In this document: piece by piece, positions 17,449 through 27,748 of the stretch | Layout: each line of letters begins with the position of its first letter | How positions within the stretch are numbered: the stretch's first letter is position 1 | Assembly (NCBI GenBank): GCA_964483105.1 | Contig: CAYZZU010000002.1 | Span: 61,674-125,673, forward strand | Source: CAYZZU01 sp964483105 | GTDB lineage: Bacteria > CG2-30-53-67 | Direction of reading: 5' to 3' | Length of the DNA stretch: 64,000 nucleotides | Position numbers and translations under genes: made by a program | The notes under the pieces: generated by a model | What the model was told of the DNA's origin: nothing | Database searches by the model: none | Seen by the model: the letters and a program-made list of their open reading frames with translations, nothing else

Positions 17449-17647
17449 CATCCCTTTTCTTGATTGTTCCATAATGTCCTCTTCTTTCCTCCCGACCGGA
17501 GATGTGCCACTCATCTTCCGTCCTCCCCGGGAAACAATTTCCGTATCCGGTGGCTTCATTCGGATAGCTTGATCCATAATTTACAACAAACGACAGAACG
17601 GAGACAACTCCGATCAGACGGCCTGTAACCGACGGATCGCGTGAAAC

Positions 17648-17663
17648 TGTACATTCACGAACA
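17648..17663. promoter_or_regulatory. 16-bp TGT-N10-ACA palindrome upstream of the porin promoter
   Basis: Plus strand TGTACATTCACGAACA. Its centre lies about 105 bp upstream of the predicted porin start and about 277 bp upstream of the sox start, so it may serve both divergent promoters. Confidence 0.62.
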
Positions 17664-17732
17664 GGCGAATTGCGTGTTTTGTTCTATTATGTCCATTTTT
17701 TCGTCTTTTCCCCTCCAAAAGGCCCGAAATTT

Positions 17733-17750
17733 TCGGCATCTATCTTGCTA
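17733..17750 (+). promoter_or_regulatory. Sigma-54 promoter of the porin gene
   Basis: TCGGCATCTATCTTGCTA has GG at 17735-17736 and GC at 17747-17748, ten bases apart, with the TTGC -12 element intact. The predicted start is near 17760. Confidence 0.7.
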
Positions 17751-17998
17751 ATGGATTTATACATGATTCAAAAACAACGCGATGCACTCGGGTCAGGTTG
17801 ACATTCCTGAATTGTTACTATAGGATCTGACAACTTCAATTTCACGCGGGCTGAATTCACAACAGATTGTCATACGAAGGCAAAGGGGGGTGATAGCAGA
17901 CAGTAAGGAGCGGGACATTCGTTCAGGGTTACCTTCAATAAAAAACAGACTTGCGCGGGGTGGCCCAGCGTAAAACCTTTCTGAAAGGAGGCGGAACA

Positions 17999-19072
17999 TT
18001 GAAAAGATATCTTTTTGCAGCAGGTATTTTCATGATGGCCGGAATCTTTGCACTGGTCTCCCTGCCCGGCACAGCCGGAGCGGTGGGTATCCTGAAGAAG
18101 GACGTGGCCGGTGAAAAACTTCATCTGGTTCTCTTCGGATTCTCCCAGATGACGGCCGAATCCGGGGACGGCCTGACCTCCCAAACCGGCACGAACGACT
18201 CGCTTCGCTTCGGGGCCGACCGGGTTCGTATCGGCTACAAGGTGAAATGGGGGGCGGTCTTCAGTAAACTGCAGATCGACTTCAACCGGAAAGACATCTC
18301 CAACAAAACCGCCGGGATGCCGGACATCATCAAGGACGCCGTGGTGGGGTACAAGTTCAACAAGGCCGCGAAGGTTAAAATCGGGATCTTCAAGACCCCC
18401 GTGGGGATGGACTTCAACACCTCCGGGAAAAAGCTCGACATCACGAAGCGGGGCATGGAAAAGAAGCTGGTCCTGGAACGTGCCCTGGGCGCCATGCTGA
18501 GCGGCCGGAACATCGGCGGTACCGGCCTCGGGTACGACATCGGCTACTTCAACCCGGCCACGCGGAGTTCCGTGGTCTCCGACGGCGCGGCGGGGGAGGA
18601 CGCGGCCTATGCCGCCCGGGTCCATTACGACATGGGAAAGACCTTCCATGCCGAGGCCTCCTTCGGCAAGAGCGAGAACGCCGGGGGAGCCACAAGCGAA
18701 GACTACAAGGTCTGGGACGCCGCGTTCGCCTACCATGTCCAGCACCTGACGCTGAAGGGTGAATACATCGACGGTTCCGACATCAAGGGAGTGGACGGGA
18801 AGGACCAGCAGGTCTGGTTCCTGCACGCGGGCTACCGGTTCACCCCGATGCTGGAGGGAATCGTCCGGTACTACTCCGGGAATGAGGACCTGACCAACAC
18901 CGACCTGAACAACACCTTCGTCGGTCTCAACATCTTCCTCCTTCCCAAGAAGAAGGAGAGCGCGAGAATCCAGTTGAACTACGTCTTCACCGGAGGAGAT
19001 GAATGGAACTGGAAAGGAACCGGCGGGTACAAGGATAACGTCATACTCGCCCAGTTCCAGGTCAGTTTTTAA
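17999..19072 (+). CDS. Outer membrane porin, OprO/OprP-like
   Basis: 357 residues from a TTG start at 17999, chosen because AAAGGAGG sits seven bases upstream and the frame opens with a signal peptide ending in PGTAGA. Alternating beta-strand segments run through the body and it ends in FQVSF, the terminal Phe expected of barrels. The RFGADRVRIGYK...LQIDFN portion resembles phosphate-selective porin-like proteins. Regulated by a sigma-54 promoter and the palindrome shared with sox, it probably admits sulfur oxyanions such as thiosulfate; this is inferred from context only. Confidence 0.85.
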   Translation: MKRYLFAAGIFMMAGIFALVSLPGTAGAVGILKKDVAGEKLHLVLFGFSQMTAESGDGLTSQTGTNDSLRFGADRVRIGYKVKWGAVFSKLQIDFNRKDISNKTAGMPDIIKDAVVGYKFNKAAKVKIGIFKTPVGMDFNTSGKKLDITKRGMEKKLVLERALGAMLSGRNIGGTGLGYDIGYFNPATRSSVVSDGAAGEDAAYAARVHYDMGKTFHAEASFGKSENAGGATSEDYKVWDAAFAYHVQHLTLKGEYIDGSDIKGVDGKDQQVWFLHAGYRFTPMLEGIVRYYSGNEDLTNTDLNNTFVGLNIFLLPKKKESARIQLNYVFTGGDEWNWKGTGGYKDNVILAQFQVSF

Positions 19073-19100
19073 TAATCAAGGACCTGTACACCCCCCCCAT

Positions 19101-19136
19101 AAAAAGCCCGGCCGGGATTTCCCGGCCGGGCTTTTT
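19101..19136. terminator. Bidirectional terminator between porin and chemoreceptor
   Basis: AAAAAGCCCGGCCGGG and CCCGGCCGGGCTTTTT form an 11-bp GC stem plus A/T flanks around a short ATTT loop. With A- and T-tracts on both sides it can end both converging transcripts. Confidence 0.9.
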
Positions 19137-19163
19137 AAATTCGATTCAGGATCCCGGAGCTCC

Positions 19164-21113
19164 TCACGCCATCTTGAACCGGGCGCTCTCCCGCGCGATC
19201 GCCTCGGTCAGTTCCGCGTTCCGCCGGGAAGCCCGGGTCACCTTCACAACCTCCCGGGTCGTGTCTTCGATCTCCCGGGAGATCTGCTCCATGCTCTGGC
19301 TGATCTCTTCCGCGGCGGAGGATTGCTCTTCCGTGGCGGTGGCAATCCGCTCCACCATCTCCATCACACGATTGGAACTCCCGACAATTTTTTCCAGGGT
19401 CTCCGCGGCCGAGCGGGTCATCTCGACCACCTCCTCCACCCTCGCCTTTCCTTCTTCCATGACGGCAACTGAATTTTCCCCATCGGTTTGTATCGTCCGA
19501 ATCCGTTCCTCGATATCATGGGTCGCCTTGGCGGTTTTCTCAGCCAACTTCCTCACTTCATCCGCCACCACCGCAAAACCTCTTCCGTTTTCCCCCGCCC
19601 TGGCCGCTTCGATCGCGGCGTTCAAGGCAAGGAGGTTGGTCTGGTCCGTGATATCCCGGATGATCAGCACAATCTCGCCGATTTCGCGGGAACTCTTCCC
19701 CAGCTCGGTGATCGTCCGCGTGGAATGGTTCACACTCTCCGCAAGACTTTGAACACGCTGTTCGGTCCGGTCTACTTCTTCCCGTCCGCTTTGAGCGATC
19801 GTCAGGGATTCCCGCGAGGCATCAGAGGCCTCCGCGGCGTTTTTCGCAACATCCTGAATAGTCTGGGACATCTCCGTGGAGGCGGCGGCCACCTGCACGA
19901 CCTGTTGTTGCTGCTCCGCGGCGGCAGACGCGATCTTCTCCGCGGCCGCGGAACATCCCGAAGCCTCATCGGAAAGAGCGCTGATATCCCGGCCGATTTC
20001 AGAAAAGGCATCCCGGAGACTCGAAAGCAACCGGTTGAACTGCGCGATCATCTCCTTCATCTCATCCACGGTCTCAAACTCAAGGTCCTCCGTGATATCG
20101 GCATCGCGCAGCTTCCGGGTAATCCGATGGAGCGGTTCCAATACCGACTGTCTCAGGAGGAGGAAAACGGCCAGACTGACACCGAGGGCAAAGAAGGCGA
20201 TCCACAGCATACGTCGTACAACGGTACGCACATTGGCCCGGATGAAGGAGGTGATGTCCTTGACGGCAAGAATTTTACCGATCGTATTCCCGGAATAGTC
20301 CTGAAGCGCGAAGGAACGACACATTAACGTGGAAGAACCGTTCCGGACAACCCCGTTGAATTTCTTCCGGTCTGCCCGGGCGAGGAACTCGCGCATCGAG
20401 GGGTTTGAAAAGTCATAAAAGATCAGATCCCCTTTTTGTACATCCTCCGCCCGCTTCTTGAATCTCCTGGCCCGTCGAAAAACGTCCCGGAAAATCCCGA
20501 TACCGTATTCGGCCTGCGCCGTATCATGGGCTGTCGACAGGATCCCCTTGATATCACCGCCGAATTCGACGCTTCCAATAGGGGCCCCTTTGGAAAAGAC
20601 CGGGTATACGATCCGTAGACCGGGACCTGCGCGCCCCACTTCCAGACCGACTACGGCATTCTTTTCCCGATTCGCGGTGACCACCGTCTTCCGGAAAGAC
20701 GAAAGATCGTCTCCGAACTTTTGCGGTTTATGAACCCGGAAGAAACTGATCGCGGGGGGAAGGTGGAACTGAAACTGTTTGATTCCATACTTGGGCTTCA
20801 GAACTTTCGTGTAAAAATCCAGCGTAAGGGTCTTCACCTTTTCCCGGTCTCTCAAGGCGAAGGCCTTCACCACATCCTGGTTTTTGAGGAAGGCCTCCAT
20901 GGCCAATGACAGGTCTTTCGATTTCGAGGCAAGTTCATCCTGAAAGATTTTTTCGAAGATATTGAGAGACTCCTCCGCATCCTTCAGGATTTTCTGTCTC
21001 GACTCGTTGTAGCTCTGATACCCGATCATCCCCCCCCCCACGAGCATGACCGAAAGCACAATGAAAAGAAGTCGAACCTTCAGACTACCGAATAACGAGC
21101 CAAATCTCTTCAT
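19164..21113 (-). CDS. Methyl-accepting chemotaxis protein with periplasmic Cache-type sensor
   Basis: 649 residues from the ATG at 21113 (GAGGA upstream). TM1 near 12-32, a periplasmic sensor to about 300 with a Cache-like motif (FHLPPAISFFRVHKPQKFGDDL), TM2 near 305-325, HAMP, then the long cytoplasmic coiled coil. The conserved signalling tip LLALNAAIEAARAGE is intact. Sensors with this motif appear in receptors for small organic acids, but the ligand is not predictable. No che genes are adjacent. It converges on the porin gene, sharing the terminator. Confidence 0.92.
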   Translation of the reverse strand: MKRFGSLFGSLKVRLLFIVLSVMLVGGGMIGYQSYNESRQKILKDAEESLNIFEKIFQDELASKSKDLSLAMEAFLKNQDVVKAFALRDREKVKTLTLDFYTKVLKPKYGIKQFQFHLPPAISFFRVHKPQKFGDDLSSFRKTVVTANREKNAVVGLEVGRAGPGLRIVYPVFSKGAPIGSVEFGGDIKGILSTAHDTAQAEYGIGIFRDVFRRARRFKKRAEDVQKGDLIFYDFSNPSMREFLARADRKKFNGVVRNGSSTLMCRSFALQDYSGNTIGKILAVKDITSFIRANVRTVVRRMLWIAFFALGVSLAVFLLLRQSVLEPLHRITRKLRDADITEDLEFETVDEMKEMIAQFNRLLSSLRDAFSEIGRDISALSDEASGCSAAAEKIASAAAEQQQQVVQVAAASTEMSQTIQDVAKNAAEASDASRESLTIAQSGREEVDRTEQRVQSLAESVNHSTRTITELGKSSREIGEIVLIIRDITDQTNLLALNAAIEAARAGENGRGFAVVADEVRKLAEKTAKATHDIEERIRTIQTDGENSVAVMEEGKARVEEVVEMTRSAAETLEKIVGSSNRVMEMVERIATATEEQSSAAEEISQSMEQISREIEDTTREVVKVTRASRRNAELTEAIARESARFKMA

Positions 21114-21351
21114 GATTTTCCTCACAAGAAACACGGTTCCTTCGGGCAGAAAAGTGCATCATCCGATGCAGACAGAACAAGCTGTGTATTGATTTATCGG
21201 ACCTCCATACCGAACTCTTTAGAAAAAATCTTTTCCCCCATACAGATTCGCCGTCCAACCGCCTCCGCTGAAATGTTTGCCTTGATCATCCGGAAGAATT
21301 CTGCCATGATAAACCGGATGATCAGAATGTATAGAATAAGGAGACCTGACC

Positions 21352-23058
<1,707 letters not shown>

Positions 23059-23068
23059 GCGCCCGGAA

Positions 23069-23821
23069 TCAACCCACCCGGAGGTCGGTCTTACCCGCCT
23101 CCTCAATCAGGGCTTTCAGGACGCGGCGGGAGGAAGGTTCTGTCTCAAAGAGAGATTCGGGGTGCCACTGTACACCCAGGACAAAGCGGTGACGTGTGCT
23201 TTCAATTCCTTCGATGACCCCGTCCCCGGAAACGGCATTGACCCGGATTCCTTCCCCCGGATCGCCGACAGCCTGATGGTGGGAGGTATTCACCCGGATG
23301 GTTTCTCTCCCGACAATCCGATACAGCCGTGTCCCGGGAATCACCCGGACCGGATGATACCTCCCTCTTCCCGTTCCTCCCGATTCATGGTCTACTCCCC
23401 CGGGAATGCAGGCAAGAATATCCTGTACGAGGGTTCCCTTGAGCGCCACATTGATCACCTGTTCTCCTCCACAGATTCCCAGGAGCGGCAGATCCCGCGC
23501 CAGTGCCTGTCCGGTGATCCGTATTTCAAAACGCGTGCGCCGTTGCTTGACATCGCCCTTCTTCCGGACGGTCCATCCCTCTCCATAAAAAGAGGGATCG
23601 ATATCAAAGGCACCGCCGGTTATGAGCAATCCGTGGATCCGGTCCAGCAGATAGGAAACCTCTTCATCCTTCTCTACATAGGGGAGAATCAGGGGAATCC
23701 CGCCGGCCCGTTCCACCGCGGATACATACCGTTCCGGAAGAACATAACGGGACGCGGACAACCCTGAAGCAGGCTTCTCCTCTTCGAAGTCAGGCGTGAT
23801 ACCGATCCACGGTTTCATCAT
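23069..23821 (-). CDS. Peptidase C26 / class I glutamine amidotransferase-like hydrolase
   Basis: 250 residues. The nucleophile elbow LLGICGGEQ and the downstream WHPE plus HHQAV segments form the Cys-His-Glu triad of the gamma-glutamyl hydrolase (PuuD/C26) family. Such enzymes hydrolyse gamma-glutamyl bonds in the cytoplasm. The start codon touches the stop of the upstream D-aminoacylase gene (TGATG), so the two are coupled. Together they suggest breakdown of gamma-glutamyl or D-amino-acid peptides, perhaps from peptidoglycan turnover. Confidence 0.9.
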   Translation of the reverse strand: MMKPWIGITPDFEEEKPASGLSASRYVLPERYVSAVERAGGIPLILPYVEKDEEVSYLLDRIHGLLITGGAFDIDPSFYGEGWTVRKKGDVKQRRTRFEIRITGQALARDLPLLGICGGEQVINVALKGTLVQDILACIPGGVDHESGGTGRGRYHPVRVIPGTRLYRIVGRETIRVNTSHHQAVGDPGEGIRVNAVSGDGVIEGIESTRHRFVLGVQWHPESLFETEPSSRRVLKALIEEAGKTDLRVG

Positions 23822-25422
23822 CAGAAATCCGCTCCCGGAAACTCCGTTCGCGTCAAAATCTTTCCCGGCCTCTTCCCCAGGTGTTCGCCGTCCTCCACCA
23901 CAATCTCGCCGTTGACCAACACCAGGTGAATCCCCCGTGGATACCTTTTCGGATTCTCATAGGTCGATAAATCCTCGATCTCATCCGGATCGAAGAGGAC
24001 GAGATCGGCAGCCAACCCCTTTGCGACCCTTCCCCGGTTCCGGATCCCCAACTTCCGTAACGGATCGGAGGTCATCTTGCGAACCGCTTCCTCAAGGGTC
24101 AGCAGGCCTTCTTCCCGGACGAACTGCTGAAGGACCCTGGGAAAGGTACCGAAAGACCTGGGATGCGGGCTTCCCTCCCCGAGCGGTCCGTCCAGGGACT
24201 TGGCTCCGCTGTCCGAACCGATCATCACATAGGGCTTCTTCATGATCCGGCGCAGATTTTCTCCGTTCATTGTAAAGTAGATGCAATCCACCATCCCCCC
24301 CTCTTCAAGCAGGAGATCCAGAATAAAGTCCAGGGAGTCCTTCCCCACCTCCCGGGCACACTCAGGAACTCTTTTCCCGACAAACCGCCGGCTCCGGGGT
24401 CGAGTCGTGGAGGAAATCATGATCCGGTCCGGATAACCCGGTTCCGGATGCTCGGCCAGGATCTCCCTCCGCATCCGGACTCGATCCGACGGGTCGGCAA
24501 GCCGTGAAAGCATCTTCCCCATTCCCCCTTCGTGGACCCATGCCGGAAGCACGGCTGTCAGTCCCGTATTGGAGGCCAGGTAAGGGTAACGATCACAGGT
24601 AACATCGAGTCCCGCTGTTCGGGCGGATTCGATCTTCCCGAAAACCCGGTCCAACTTTTCCCAGTTCCGGGGGCCCGAGGTCTTCAGGTGCGAAATCTGC
24701 AGGGGGATACCCGAATCTTTCGAGACCGAAAGCACCTCTTCGACCGCCTCCAGCAGGCGGTTGCCCTCACTCCGCATATGCGCGGTGAAGATCCCGCCGC
24801 GCTCCCCCGCGGCTGTGCAGAGCGCAACCAACTCCCGCGGCTTCGCGAAACAGGCCGGAGCGTAGATCAATCCCGTGGAGAGTCCCAACGCTCCTTCGGC
24901 CATGGCCGTACGGACCATCCGGACCATTCGTGACAACTGATCGGCGGTCGGTTCGCGGTCACTTCCGTACATCACCGAGGCACGCAGGGTATTGTGTCCG
25001 GCGAGAAGACCGAAGTTGACCGAGAGTCCCTGCCGGGAAAGATGGGACAGGTACCCCCGGACACCTTCCCAGGGGAGATCCAGTCCGAAAAGTTCCCGGT
25101 AGGTCCGAACCCGTTCTTCCCGGAGTCGTCCGGAAACCGGGGCGGCCGAATAACCACAGTTCCCCCCGATTTCCGTCGTGACTCCCTGCCGGACCTTGCT
25201 CTCGGCCCCGGGGTTTACCAGCAGATAGTAGTCCGAATGGGAGTGGATATCCACGAATCCCGGTGAAGCGATCAGTCCGGATCCGTCGATCTCACGCACG
25301 CCACGTCCCGGACAAGCCTCCCCCACATGGACGAAACATCCATCCTGAATCCCGATGTCCCCGAAAAAAGCGGGGGCGCCACTGCCATCCACGATCCGCA
25401 CGTTACGGATGATGATCTCCAT
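23821..25422 (-). CDS. N-acyl-D-amino-acid deacylase (amidohydrolase superfamily)
   Basis: 533 residues, full family length. The metal motif DIHSHSDYYLL, GVTTEIGGNCGYS with the bridging Cys, the LQISHLKTSG and the VMIGSDSGA segments define the D-aminoacylase family. These enzymes hydrolyse N-acyl-D-amino acids or related amides. The gene lies next to the C26 hydrolase and near a lytic transglycosylase and nagA, a grouping consistent with recycling of cell-wall fragments. A GTTTGAA-type inverted repeat lies 20-50 bases upstream. Confidence 0.93.
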   Translation of the reverse strand: MEIIIRNVRIVDGSGAPAFFGDIGIQDGCFVHVGEACPGRGVREIDGSGLIASPGFVDIHSHSDYYLLVNPGAESKVRQGVTTEIGGNCGYSAAPVSGRLREERVRTYRELFGLDLPWEGVRGYLSHLSRQGLSVNFGLLAGHNTLRASVMYGSDREPTADQLSRMVRMVRTAMAEGALGLSTGLIYAPACFAKPRELVALCTAAGERGGIFTAHMRSEGNRLLEAVEEVLSVSKDSGIPLQISHLKTSGPRNWEKLDRVFGKIESARTAGLDVTCDRYPYLASNTGLTAVLPAWVHEGGMGKMLSRLADPSDRVRMRREILAEHPEPGYPDRIMISSTTRPRSRRFVGKRVPECAREVGKDSLDFILDLLLEEGGMVDCIYFTMNGENLRRIMKKPYVMIGSDSGAKSLDGPLGEGSPHPRSFGTFPRVLQQFVREEGLLTLEEAVRKMTSDPLRKLGIRNRGRVAKGLAADLVLFDPDEIEDLSTYENPKRYPRGIHLVLVNGEIVVEDGEHLGKRPGKILTRTEFPGADF

Positions 25423-25442
25423 ATCAATGCCTTTCCGTCACC

Positions 25443-25470
25443 CCTTCAAACGGTTTCAACCGTTTGAAGG
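25443..25470. repeat. Perfect inverted repeat of the AAACGGTT/AACCGTTT family
   Basis: CCTTCAAACGGTT and AACCGTTTGAAGG form a 13-bp stem with a two-base centre. Related palindromes occur at 57302 and between the tRNA genes at 63364. There is no T-tract, so a terminator role is doubtful. Confidence 0.7.
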
Positions 25471-25491
25471 AAGATGGATCCAACCCGCCGG

Positions 25492-27660
25492 TCAGGGCCG
25501 GGTCCGCAAATCCCGATAGAGCCGCCGATAGTTTTCCAGATTTCTCAGGACCTTCTTGACGTAACCGCGCGTTTCCCGGAAGGGAATCGATTCAATCCGC
25601 TCGTCCGCCTCCAGCCCCTTGTCCCTTTCCCACCATTCATCCGCTCGGGCTGCTCCGGCATTGTAGCCGGCAAAAACGCGAATCAGATCCCCGTCGAAAC
25701 GATCCAGGAGACTCTTCAAATACCAGGCGCCGAAGGTAAGATTCATATACGGCTCATACAGGTCGTCAGGCGTAAAGCCATCCACACTCAGGTTTTCCGC
25801 GATTCTCTTTCCCGTGGGAGGAATAATCTGCATCAATCCCCGCGCATCGGCCGGGGAGAGGGAATCCGCCTGAAACAGGCTCTCCTGACGCATCACAGCC
25901 AGGATCAGGAAGGGGCTCAACCCGTTCTCACGGCTCAAACGTTCCACGGCGCTCCAGTAGGCCAGGGGATAGAGAAAGCGCCTCAGGGAAACCTGACCGG
26001 GCGATAACGGGAGCCCCGCCAGCAACCGGACCCCCTTGAAGTAATTCCGGCTCTTTTCGTAAAGGACCGCAAGGGACAACAGTTCATCCCGCTTCCAGGA
26101 ACCAGCTTTTCTGACGGCATCCAGCTCCTCTCCCGCCTCAGTGTCGAAACCGATACGCATCAACTCCAGAGCCCGGACGAGATGAAAGGCGCGTTTTGAT
26201 CCCGGTTTCGCCTGAATCGGAAGCGGGTCGAAAAATCCGGAATCGTTCTTCACGGGATCTTCGGATCCCTTTTCGAATATCCAGTCGCCGGCGAGCCTGT
26301 TCCGAGCGATCACCCCATAATAATCCCAGGGAAACTTCTTCACCAGTTGTCTGTAGATCGCTCGGGCGGCCTCCACATGCCTCAGCTTCTCCTCGCACCT
26401 TCCTTTCCAGTACAGTGCGGCGGTAGAACTGGAGGAGGCGGGATAGCTCCGCATACAGCGGGTAAAGGCATCGCGGGCCGCCCTGAACCGTCCCGACTTG
26501 TACTCGACCCATCCGATTCTCCATCCTCCCTGAGCCGCCAGGGGATCTCCGGCATCGATCCTGCCGATTTTCTGATAATGTTTCAGAGCATCTCGACGGT
26601 TCTTCTCCGCCTCATAGATCCGGCCCAGGGCAAACTCCGCTTTCAGTCTCCATGGACTCCGTGGAAACTTCCGGACCAGGATCTTCAGTATTCTTTTGGC
26701 GGAGGAAAGGTGGTTCCGGTTCCAGTCGACATTTCCGAGTTGGTAGAGCGCCTCCGCCCGGACCGATTCGTCAACGGAGGAACGATTCAGTCGCTCGTAC
26801 ACCTTGCGTCCTTCATCCACCTTTCCCAAGCGGATCAGCGCGTCCGCCTTCAGAAGCCGGGCGCGATCGGTCAGGGCCTCCTTCGGGTAGTTTCTCTCAA
26901 GATCCCCGCAGGCGGCAATCACCGAATCAAACCGGAAGGCCGAATAGAGCCCCTGGACCTTTCGGAAGAAAAGAGACGCGTCCGGAAGCCCCGGACGGAT
27001 TCCCCGCTCTTCGGTGATCCTACGCAGGCGTCGTTCCGCCTCCATCCCTTCGGGGGTCACCGGATTCTCAAAAAACAGTTTCTGATAAACCCGCTGGGCT
27101 CGAACCCAATCCCCCAGTCCTTCATACGCACTTCCCCGCAGGAGGGTGATCTTACGACTCTCCTCCTCGGGAACTCCGCCCCCAAGGAGTGCCCCGGCAT
27201 CGGACACGGCCTTCTGAAATCTTTTGAGCTCGATTTCCGCCTGGACACACCGGATCCGGACAGGAATTTCCAAAAGGCTCTCCGGATAAACCCGGAGAAA
27301 ACATTCCGCCAACCTGAGCGCGGCGCGCGGATCGTTGTTCGAAAGGTCGGCCTCAATCCGGTAAAACAGGATATAGTCCCCCAGTACGGGATAGTCCTGT
27401 TCCAAACCGTCCAGGATCAAACCGGCGGTCACCGAATCTCCCTTTTTCAACGCTTCGACCCCCTTTTTCAGGGCACGCCTCAAACGATCAGGATCCGCCT
27501 TCCTCCTACGGACCTCGGCCCGGGAGGGAGCCCGCATCTCCGGAAAATCCACCGGAAAGTCCACGATCCCTTTCGCATGGATCGTTCGGACCCCATCCGG
27601 GAACAGCAGAACGGAGCACATCAGGGCGATAACCGTCAGCAGGTTGAACCTGGTTTTGAT
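25492..27660 (-). CDS. Soluble lytic murein transglycosylase with TPR-like superhelix
   Basis: 722 residues from the ATG at 27660 (GAGGAA upstream), with a signal peptide (LLTVIALMCSVLLF). A long alpha-helical TPR-like region (about 60-500) precedes the SLT domain. The catalytic Glu is in AVMRQESLF, followed by SPADARGLMQIIPPTG and the AGYNAGAAR motif. These enzymes cleave peptidoglycan between MurNAc and GlcNAc, leaving anhydro-MurNAc ends. The neighbouring nagA and amidohydrolase genes fit muropeptide recycling. Confidence 0.93.
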   Translation of the reverse strand: MKTRFNLLTVIALMCSVLLFPDGVRTIHAKGIVDFPVDFPEMRAPSRAEVRRRKADPDRLRRALKKGVEALKKGDSVTAGLILDGLEQDYPVLGDYILFYRIEADLSNNDPRAALRLAECFLRVYPESLLEIPVRIRCVQAEIELKRFQKAVSDAGALLGGGVPEEESRKITLLRGSAYEGLGDWVRAQRVYQKLFFENPVTPEGMEAERRLRRITEERGIRPGLPDASLFFRKVQGLYSAFRFDSVIAACGDLERNYPKEALTDRARLLKADALIRLGKVDEGRKVYERLNRSSVDESVRAEALYQLGNVDWNRNHLSSAKRILKILVRKFPRSPWRLKAEFALGRIYEAEKNRRDALKHYQKIGRIDAGDPLAAQGGWRIGWVEYKSGRFRAARDAFTRCMRSYPASSSSTAALYWKGRCEEKLRHVEAARAIYRQLVKKFPWDYYGVIARNRLAGDWIFEKGSEDPVKNDSGFFDPLPIQAKPGSKRAFHLVRALELMRIGFDTEAGEELDAVRKAGSWKRDELLSLAVLYEKSRNYFKGVRLLAGLPLSPGQVSLRRFLYPLAYWSAVERLSRENGLSPFLILAVMRQESLFQADSLSPADARGLMQIIPPTGKRIAENLSVDGFTPDDLYEPYMNLTFGAWYLKSLLDRFDGDLIRVFAGYNAGAARADEWWERDKGLEADERIESIPFRETRGYVKKVLRNLENYRRLYRDLRTRP

Positions 27661-27748
27661 CATGGGCACCATTTCCTCACTGTGACCCGGCACATCCAAC
27701 AGTCCGACTCGAAACCAATACGCCCGAGGGTTCCCTATTCACTGCCCC

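Larger units (their letters stand above)
17375..17998. promoter_or_regulatory. 624-bp divergent control region between sox operon and porin
   Basis: No convincing gene lies here. It holds a minus-strand sigma-54 promoter for soxW at its left end, a plus-strand sigma-54 promoter for the porin at 17735-17748, and two copies of the TGTACA-N4-YGAACA palindrome. The right end is the long (about 240-base) porin leader with an AAAGGAGG ribosome-binding site. Confidence 0.7.

Noticed and set aside
17484..17520. Minus-strand TGGCAC box as an alternative sigma-54 promoter for sox
   Set aside because: The -24 box is good but the -12 position has GT instead of GC; the element at 17390-17403 fits better.
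17371..17577. Minus-strand 68-codon frame before soxW, ending in ATGA overlap with the soxW start
   Set aside because: It covers the sigma-54 promoter and an operator copy and has no ribosome-binding site; the overlap is probably chance, though coupling cannot be excluded.
17870..18826. Long minus-strand open frame opposite the porin
   Set aside because: Shadow of the GC-rich porin gene; composition biased to G, V, P and H with no family match.
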